Positions 56,700-64,000 of a stretch of DNA of 64,000 nucleotides are shown here, piece by piece. Under the pieces are notes generated by a model. The model was not told where the DNA came from, did not search any database, and worked only from the letters and a program-made list of their open reading frames with translations. The number at the start of each line of letters is the position of its first letter. The first letter of the stretch is position 1. A program made the position numbers and the translations under genes. The stretch is from Zygnema cylindricum. Its lineage: Eukaryota > Streptophyta > Zygnematophyceae > Zygnematales > Zygnemataceae. The stretch is from assembly GCA_037447655.1 (NCBI GenBank), contig JBBHKE010003238.1, positions 196,408-260,407 of the forward strand, written 5' to 3'.

Positions 56700-57710
56700 T
56701 CTTGTCGAGTTCCACGTCGACGATAATGAACGCTAAATAGGACTTCTTTTTCACATTAGCGTCACGTCAGGGATAATAACACCAAATATGACTTCCTTCT
56801 CCACAATCACGTCACGTCCAGGAATGTAAACCCTAAATACTACTTCCTTCCCTACAGTCACGTCACAACGAAAATAAACATTAAATGGGACTTTTCTTTT
56901 TCACAGTAGTGTCACATCAACGATAATAACACCAATTATTAGTGTTGTGTATCGAAGGCTCCTTGACGATATTTGATATGTACCTAATTTTGGCTACCCG
57001 ATAATCGATATATCGCCATGATATAACGAGAAGCCTAATATCACGATATCAAGTCGATTTATCAACCGATAATTTGATATATTTCTACCGCGATATATCG
57101 AAGTTGCACTAGGTCAAACACTTTTCAAAAGCCCCCCACCCCCCCCCCACCCCCGTGGCGCGCCCTCAAACGGGGAGGGGGGGATTTACCGAATGATTTT
57201 CCATACTATTCATCGTACTATTTGCCGTACGATTTTCCTTACCATGACCGTACGGACCCCGACTTCCTACCAAATATATCGCGATAACTTTTGATGGTCC
57301 CGGAGCGATTTACCGAGCCGTCTGATCGTCCGATATTCGATATATCGAATATCGAATTTATCGCGATAAATTTTGACCCGATACACAACACTACCAAATA
57401 TGACTTCCTTCCACACAATCACGTTCATAACAACAAACACCAAGATTGAACTCCTTCCTCGCAGTCACGTCATGTTGAAGGTAGTAAACACTAAATGTGA
57501 CTTCCTCCTCGGGATTCACCTTATGTCGAGGTTTGAAAACTCTAAATACGACTTCCTACCCAACAATAACGTCACGTCGACGAGAGTAACACTAGACTTC
57601 CTTCACTGTCATGTCACATCGACGATAATAAACACTAAAAAGGACTTTCCTTTCCGGCTGCCACGTCACATCGATGAAAATAAACGCTTATTATAACTTC
57701 CTTGCCATAA
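56700..57710. repeat. ~50-bp tandem repeat interrupted by an M element
   Basis: About 11 diverged units of CACGTCACGTCGACGATAAT / AACACTAAATATGACTTCCT. Units lie on both sides of the MITE at 56940-57393. A further short stretch of the same repeat is at 60815-60950. Confidence 0.85.
56940..57393 (+). mobile_element. hAT-like MITE (family M), copy 3
   Basis: 454 bp, TIRs TAGTGTTGTGTATCG / CGATACACAACACTA, flanked by CCAATTAT and CCAAATAT, an 8-bp target duplication with one mismatch. The interior again has C/G-runs around a GTGGCGCGCCC core. Confidence 0.85.
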
Positions 57711-58786
57711 CTATCGCTTATGATCCGTCGAGACTTCCAAAGCACTAGTAGAACTTTCCTTAAAATACAAAAAAATGGGATATCATAAAAAAAGGGATGC
57801 AGGTTGTTTGCTCGATAAAATTTACAAAAAGAAAATACAATTGGACAAAATTGTAAAGGCAAGTTTAATATTTTCCTATTTTTAGGGCTTCTTTTTGGTA
57901 ATGCCTCTTGTTCATGATGCCTCCTACCTCCCGTGTGTGATGCCTCCTATTTGACATGGAACCTCTTCATTGGCATTGCTAGTGTGAGGTCATGAGTGGG
58001 CATGTGTGGTCAACAAAGGGCACGAGTGGTAATGATTGGGCATGCATGGTCATGACTGGGGAGGGGAGGGGAGAGATGGGGGAGAGAGGGGGATAGAGAG
58101 GTGAATAGGGAGAGGGAGGGAGGGAGAGGAAATAAGAGGGATGGGGAGAGAGGGGGAGGGGGAAAAATAGGGTGGGAGAGGAATAATTTTTTTCTTCTTT
58201 TTCGTTTTCTTTTTCTTCTTCTTCTTTATTTTATCCTTATTTTTTTTCATCCTTTGCCTCTCATCCCTCTACATCATCCATCTTCTCCGGCCGCAGGCTC
58301 TTTCCTTGAGGTTTTTTAAGGTTTTTTGTCAGTTTCCAAGTTTTGAGAAAGGTTTCATTCCACGTCGTTCTTCAATTTGCGTCCAAGTTCAATGTAACGA
58401 TTCGCGATTAAATTTCAATTAGAAGCCAACATGTGCTCTCGCAGTGGAGTTCACCTAAAGTGAGAAAGTGAATGTGTGCAACACTTTTATTTACATGTGG
58501 TTGACGCAGTTTTGTTACCGTAAACCTCCGTTGGCCGTGTGAATTGTTTATTTTGTTATGATGGTCGACGTTCACAAGCGCAACAAAATTTTAACCGGTT
58601 GTTACAATATTTTGAAAGTCAAAACAGTTCAACTGATTGACCGTCAAATTTTTACTCACCGGTACTGTACTTTACTTGTACGAGCGTGTGCTTAAAACGT
58701 ACAATCTTTGACAAGGTGACGTAAGTGACTGTGCGCAACCAAAATAGTCACTACCATGATCAATTCCCAACAATTATTAACACTCA
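57711..58786. other. No gene; purine then pyrimidine tract
   Basis: 58055-58175 is GGGAGA-rich and 58185-58265 is CTT-rich. 57900-58050 repeats GGGCATG.GTGGTCATGA words. Nothing else recognised. Confidence 0.55.
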
Positions 58787-60197
58787 GGGTAATGTTCCAT
58801 CAGCCGAAAAGTGAGGTAGTTTACTGAAATCCGCGACTATCCGTACCAAACTGTACCGCTTATTTTGTTTTTATACGAAAAACAACATTAAAAAGAATCT
58901 TGCCAATACTCTTCGAAGGTCTAGGAGGTAATACTGACCGTCGGATGTTCATCCGCGAGGCGTTCACTTCATTTTTATCTGTAACTGTCAACCTACCAGT
59001 AGAAGAAAACTAATCGTGACACGCTGGACGATTAAGCTACGTGTCATGATGTAAAACCAACGAAAATTGACGAAATTTTCATATGACACGCACTTTCGAA
59101 AATACAACCGAAAATAAAAATGTAATTTCTTAACTCTCCTTCGTCACTCTATATTCGGTACCTTTTGTTTGTAACACGTTTTCTGTCAAAATACTTTCGT
59201 TATGTTCGAAACAAGAACCCTAAAAAATGAGCTGGCGTGGAAGATCGACGTCTGCAAAAAGTATAACAACCTTCTCCTGTACGCATGTACATGGTATGCA
59301 AGTGAAGATTTGAAGTAAAACTTGTCGGTGCTAAAAATCTTAAGGATATTCAATATCAGAACGTAGCTTGCGTAGTGCCAATCAATTTAGAACACGTGGT
59401 TTACAGACTCATAGTGATGGAACATCGACTCAGGGTGGCCTTCCATTAGCGAAAAAGTGGGGTTTTTTACTGAGGGTCGTACTGTTTCGTACAAGTCCGT
59501 ACCATTTTTTTTTCAAGGAAAACATCATTACAGAAAAATGTCCAACGTTGTAGGCGTAAATTCAGAACATCGGATGCTACTACACTTTTTATCCGAGACG
59601 CCACGTCACTAGCCCTATAGTTTGTTAATACCGTGCACAAGAAGGACACTTCTCAAAGACTGGACGTGTATAATTGGGCCGCGTGGAAAAGGGAAAAAAA
59701 ATCCACGATGAACGCGCGCGTATGTGGGTACACGTCGCAAGGGCCATGTGCCTTACACTAGGGTGGTTGCGAATCCGCCCAAATTATCCCGTCACGCTCC
59801 CACCATCAAAGTTTGCTGCTGCCTTTTTGTCGTTCCATTTTGAAATTTTGGGCAGTACATTATAATGCCCTCTGTACGAGTCATTAATTAACTCCGATGG
59901 TGTAGATGTTAACTCCGCTGGTACAAATATTACCTCCGCTCGCACAAATATTGCGTTCATATTTTACATTCAAAGATTTTTTTCAAATGTTAAGCATGGA
60001 ATATTAACCTACGTGTTACCAACCTGAATGAGCCACGCAAATAAAAAGTGGTTTGCTAACGCGACCTAATGGAAGGCACGCCCTTCAATAAACTTTTCCG
60101 CACAATTACTTGAACACCTAATGGAAGGCCACCCTCAATCAACCTGGTCTGTAGAGTTGGCCATACGATTACAGAAACGTCTGATGGAACTTCACCG
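58787..60197. mobile_element. Harbinger-like element H2, host of a nested element
   Basis: GGGTAATGTTCCATCAG at 58787 faces CTGATGGAACTTCACC ending at about 60196. The inner element at 59433-60134 interrupts it; without that the length is about 705 bp. The left flank is TCA, and the right flank is not an exact match. Its interior (58927-59432) is shared with 63356-63925. Confidence 0.7.
59433..60134. mobile_element. Harbinger-like element H3, nested in H2
   Basis: TIRs GGGTGGCCTTCCATTAG / CTAATGGAAGGCCACCC, flanked by TCA (59430-59432 and 60135-60137). The uninterrupted target ACATCGACTCAATCGACC is present at 63918-63935, which proves the 3-bp duplication. A second TIR-like copy just inside the right end (CTAATGGAAGGCACGCCC, 60067) looks like a duplicated or earlier terminus. 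Confidence 0.85.
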
Positions 60198-60298
60198 TAA
60201 TAGCGATACACGGTGTATTGGAGCGTGCACGTTGCACGTGTTCAAAACCCGGGAGCGACGTACCGTTGCTACGAAGTAGTAAAGCACACAAAACGTGA

Positions 60299-60522
60299 CT
60301 ACCACCGTGAATCGTAATTAGCGTTAATGTTTTTTTGTCTCTTAAAAAATATTTTTTCCGTACACACTTGTCGAATTGTAGATCTGACGGTTGCGATTGA
60401 AAAGTAATATTTTCAGCTTACGAATGGCGGTCTTAAATTGAAAATTGGACAAAGGTGTACAAAGAAAATATGTTTTTAGTGGCGAAAAAGTTTTTAACAC
60501 TAATTACGATTCACTGTGGTAC
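60299..60522. mobile_element. Family P foldback element
   Basis: ACCACCGTGAATCGTAATTA on the left faces ..TAATTACGATTCACTGTGGT on the right; the interior matches 30940-31162 (CCGTACACACTTGTCGAATT). Confidence 0.8.
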
Positions 60523-60741
60523 ACTGTGAATCGTTATTAGCGTATTAAACGCTAATTTGGGTACCTTTTTTTTTTCCAAATTCTCAAATAGAATTATCTA
60601 TACTATTTAAAAAAACCCTAATTCCTAATTTGAGTAGACGATTTCTTTGAAAATTTCCAAATTCCTAATTAGCGTTAATAACCGTAATTATTCTTATACG
60701 CTAAAAAAACTTCTACTCTAATAACGATTCAAGGTGTATTG
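60520..60741. mobile_element. Family P foldback element, adjacent copy
   Basis: ACACTGTGAATCGTTATTAG on the left faces ..TAATAACGATTCAAGGTGTA on the right. It abuts the preceding copy directly, giving two P elements head to tail. Confidence 0.75.
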
Positions 60742-60814
60742 TATGACTCCGGCATCTGTCAAATTGCTTTGACAAAATCACGTTTTGCTATTAAGCACGC
60801 CTACGACACTGGAA

Positions 60815-60950
60815 CGTATGGCAGCCACGTCACGTCAAGGAGTGTAAACACTAAATGTGACTTCCTCCCCGACAATCATGTTACGTCGATGACAATAACA
60901 CTAGACTTCCGTCACTGTCACGTCACGTCGATGAAAATAAGCACTTCCTA
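60815..60950. repeat. Short stretch of the ~50-bp CACGTCACGTCGA repeat
   Basis: Matches the array at 56700-57710, in particular AACACTAGACTTCC.TCACTGTCA at 57588 and 60899. Confidence 0.8.
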
Positions 60951-60951
60951 G

Positions 60952-61095
60952 TACTGTTGGGAATCGAGGACCATTTGCCGATATTCGATATATATCGAAT
61001 TTCAGGTACCCGATAATCGATATATCGCTTCGATATATGAAGAATAAAAGTATCGCGATACATCGCCGATATATCGTATCGCCAATATATCGAAG
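60952..61095. mobile_element. hAT-like MITE (family M), truncated copy
   Basis: TACTGTTGGGAATCGAGGAC then GATATTCGATATATATCGAA matches the start of 47722-48145. The right half is missing. Confidence 0.75.
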
Positions 61096-63235
61096 CATAA
61101 AAATAAAATAAAAAAATCACAGGTCACTAAAGTAACGTGCTTTTGGACAAAGTGACCGTAAAATCTTTGCCGAAAAGAAATACGGTTTTTCCTTGAAAGA
61201 GCAGAGTGAAGGAGATCTTTGAGGTACATTGACGCCGTACACTTGTGAAGTACACGTACATAATACGCAAGTATGGATTTCCATATAAAAATGGTCGATT
61301 TTCAAATTTTTGACGATTTTAGAGATTTGATCGTCAACTTACAAGGAACCACTCAAATTTAAACACATATGTAAAAACTTGTTTGAAGACGTTACGCGAT
61401 GTAACCGAGGCCTCTGTAATACAAAAAGTTGTTGTCCGTACTATTACAGAGACCACCTGATGTAACCATAACCCAAATAAGCAATTATATTAATTACAGA
61501 ATGTAACTGGATCTCCTACCTCTCAGAAAATCCCATTACTACAAACAATCCCAACCACACATTCCACACATTGGAAAATACACATCCACATTGGACAACA
61601 CTCACATAAAGATAAACTTTAAATTGGAAGAAGATTCTGTCCACATAACATTAGCTTTGTCTCTTGCACTCGTGGCTCAACCCTTCTTATTAAAGTGTTT
61701 TCCACTACTCTCCACTCTTAATAATTCTTTCTATTAACTACTAAAACACTATTTAGTTAGTAAGATATTTCAATGCAAAAATGCCTTTTCTTAAATTTGG
61801 TATTAATCGCTCAAGACCAAAATCAGTCGGAATTTCCACAAACTTTTCCCAAAGGAAAATATGTCTACTCTCCTCTTACACCTCACTATTTATCCATCAT
61901 CGCCTTGGACTAGCCAGGCTAGAGTCAAAGCTCCGTTTGAACAGGCTTTTACCTGGGCCAATCATTTATCAGCAAGGACTCGGACTGACCAATGCAAAAG
62001 CGTGCGAAATCTCCCATTAACTACGTAGCATTTACTAACCAATCAAACACTACATTTTACTAAGTAGCATTTACGTGCAAAATTGCACGCAATTCGAAAC
62101 GCGACTTCACACGTTCGTGCGACGCGAATTTAACTTGCTAAAGTACCTACGAAACTTACAAATTTGAATTATGACGTTTCGTACTAAAAATCGTACGAAA
62201 CGAACCATAATAGGTATCAAACAGGGTTGTTCAAAACGTATTTTACGCACGTTTCGAACGAGCGTACAATACGTAGAAACTGGAGAGGTCAATTTGAAAA
62301 AAACGTTAATGATTTTTTTCCGTACAAATTCGTACATTTTTTAAAAATTGAATTGAACATGTACCGTAGTTTGTACGCTTTCCCTTAAATGAGCGGTGAA
62401 AAACAGTATTTAAATAAATCATTATCACACTTTAAATTTTCATCTAAACATTTACACCAACTGGTTAAGGACGGTCTACTGATGTGTGCAGTATGACGTA
62501 CACAGGCATACACAGGCGCAGGTTCAATTCCTTCGAAATGCTTGTTTTATAATAAAATTGCCTGTCCTTCACAGACAGGCAGCCATGGCCTTGTTTCTCT
62601 ACCTTTGCGAGAGCATATAACTTCAAAAAAACAAAGTTTAGGCCATATGCATATTCCATTTTTTATCATTCGTGGCGTCGCTAATGGTGTCTTCGTGATT
62701 TTTCACGTTCAGCTGTTCAAGTAATAATGGCAGCTTCTTTTCGAAATTTGAAGAAGACGCCCGTACAAAATTTGAACTCACGGCGCTCAAATAGTATGAC
62801 GCCGCAACGTCTCTTTTTGGAAATATTTGTAGACGTCACATTATTTTCCCGTACAATCCATGTACATTCTGTTCGGTTTACTAACAGAAAGTATGGATAC
62901 GTGCATCGATTTTTGTTTATAAACTACCGTACAGTTTCTGTAAAAAATCTAACAGATACAGTATTTTTTTTATTAGTGTCCGTAATACTTCAGTTTTAGT
63001 TTACAGTAGACGTTTTTTTGCGTATTTTTCAAAAGTCACGTACAATACGTAGAAACTGGAAAAAATGGAAAAAATCCAGGTATTGAACAACTAGGGTACC
63101 AAACCACTATTAGTACTTTATATTGACGTACGCTTTAAATTCCGCGACTACTTTGACCCTTAACCCGTTTCAATGTTACCCACCTATTATTTTGACCCTA
63201 GCTGTCACCTAAATACACCCATCGCTATATCTTTT
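61096..63235. other. No gene seen
   Basis: AT-rich, with many CGTACAA words from 62100 on. ACTACGTAGCATTTACTA and ACTAAGTAGCATTTACGT (62020, 62058) form a short direct repeat. Confidence 0.4.
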
Positions 63236-63680
63236 GAAATAGGACTCTAAATCGCGCGATTCTTTCGCGGACGTCCACCAAATTTAGTACTCTATATTCA
63301 TAACACCTAAATACCCCTTTACAAACAAGTTAAATCTGCTGTTACTGTTACAGGTAATTCTGACCGTCGAAAGTTCATCCGCGAGGCATTCGTTTCATTT
63401 TTCTTTGTAACTGTCAACCCACCTCGAGGAGGTGGGCCAGCAAACACAGAATACAAAAAACCGTGACACGCTGGACGATTAAGCTACGTGTCATGATGTA
63501 AAACCAATGAAAATTGACGAAATTTGCGCATAACGCGCGCTTTCAAAAATATAAGCGAATAACTTTTAAAATATAACTCCAAATAGCGTGATTCTTTTGC
63601 GGGCGTCTACCAAATTTAGTACTCTATAATCATAACACCTAAATACCCCTTTATAAACAAGTTCGATCCGCTATTGCTGT
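63236..63680. repeat. Duplicated ~110-bp unit around an H2-like segment
   Basis: CCAAATTTAGTACTCTATA and CATAACACCTAAATACCCCT occur at about 63279 and 63610, with H2-like sequence (63356-63560) between them. The H2-like segment contains GTGACACGCTGGACGATTAA as at 59016. Confidence 0.75.
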
Positions 63681-63940
63681 TACACATTCGAAAACAGAAA
63701 CCCTAAAAAATGAGCTGGCGTACAGACTTGCGTCTGCAAAAAGTATAAAAGTTATGTCGTATGATTAATTCGTACGCAGGTACATGGTACGCAAGTGAAG
63801 ATTTGAAGGTAAGTTTGTCGGTGCTAAAAATTTGAAAGATATTCATTATTGAATCGTAGTTTGCGTGGCGCCAGTCAATTTAAAACACGTGGTTTACAGA
63901 CTTTATGTGATGGAACATCGACTCAATCGACCCGGTAACT
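63681..63940. repeat. Copy of H2 interior carrying the empty H3 target
   Basis: Matches 59205-59432 (AACCCTAAAAAATGAGCTGG, CGCAAGTGAAGATTTGAAG, GTGATGGAACATCGACTCA). It continues ATCGACCCGG where the other copy has H3 inserted. Confidence 0.85.
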
Positions 63941-64000
63941 TCACGCTTAGACGACCAAAATTCAATTTTGCAGCTAAGTTAATATCCAACGTGCTCTCAC

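Overview
The window reads as nuclear DNA of a green-lineage (streptophyte-like) eukaryote with a large, repeat-rich genome, possibly a charophyte alga. The sequence evidence is a Ty1/copia element with a plant-type initiator-Met primer binding site, decay of that element by changes that resemble CG/CHG deamination, a plant-type LysM domain split by an intron, the last exon of a SUD1/DOA10-type ubiquitin ligase, and many AAACCCTA/TTTAGGG-like words. The species is an inference. Two assembly gaps (1565-1956, 52692-52701) mean that the layout across them is not guaranteed.

Layout. 1-5.1 kb: hairpins, short direct repeats, a plastid/bacterial-type tRNA-Cys and two unrecognised ORFs on the minus strand that share one reading frame and are separated by a single TAA. 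This block looks organelle-derived or plasmid/virus-like and differs from the rest. 5.6-9.7 kb: layered tandem repeats (351-bp, 50-bp and 63-bp units plus a recurring spacer). 9.9-14.7 kb: a decayed copia retrotransposon on the minus strand with one LTR. 16.8-20.6 kb: an array of exon-like units on the plus strand, duplicated around a two-exon LysM domain. 21.2-21.7 and 37.7-38.1 kb: LINE remnants. 23.7-25.9 kb: pyrimidine microsatellite and G/T-rich DNA. 25.9-31.2 kb: nested terminal-inverted-repeat (TIR) elements with a 2-kb AT-rich minisatellite.

32.5-33.1 kb holds the C-terminal SUD1-type exon, broken by a 28-bp duplication, followed by a tRNA-like sequence. 35.2-36.5 kb has a dispersed gene-fragment repeat (second copy at 52.2-52.7 kb) and a second copia remnant. 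38.8-44.7 kb is almost entirely purine/pyrimidine low-complexity DNA, including a 2.2-kb pyrimidine minisatellite with long spurious ORFs. From 44.8 kb to the end the window is a mosaic of non-autonomous DNA transposons: foldback elements ending CACTACACC, hAT-like MITEs with 8-bp target duplications, and Harbinger-like elements with 3-bp target duplications, one nested in another with an empty site visible near the end of the window.

Few genes look intact. The best protein-coding evidence is the SUD1-type exon, the LysM exon pair and the ORF pair at 2.3-4.9 kb. There is no operon-like organisation apart from that ORF pair with the tRNA on the same strand. The transposon families carry no recognisable transposase here and would depend on proteins encoded elsewhere.
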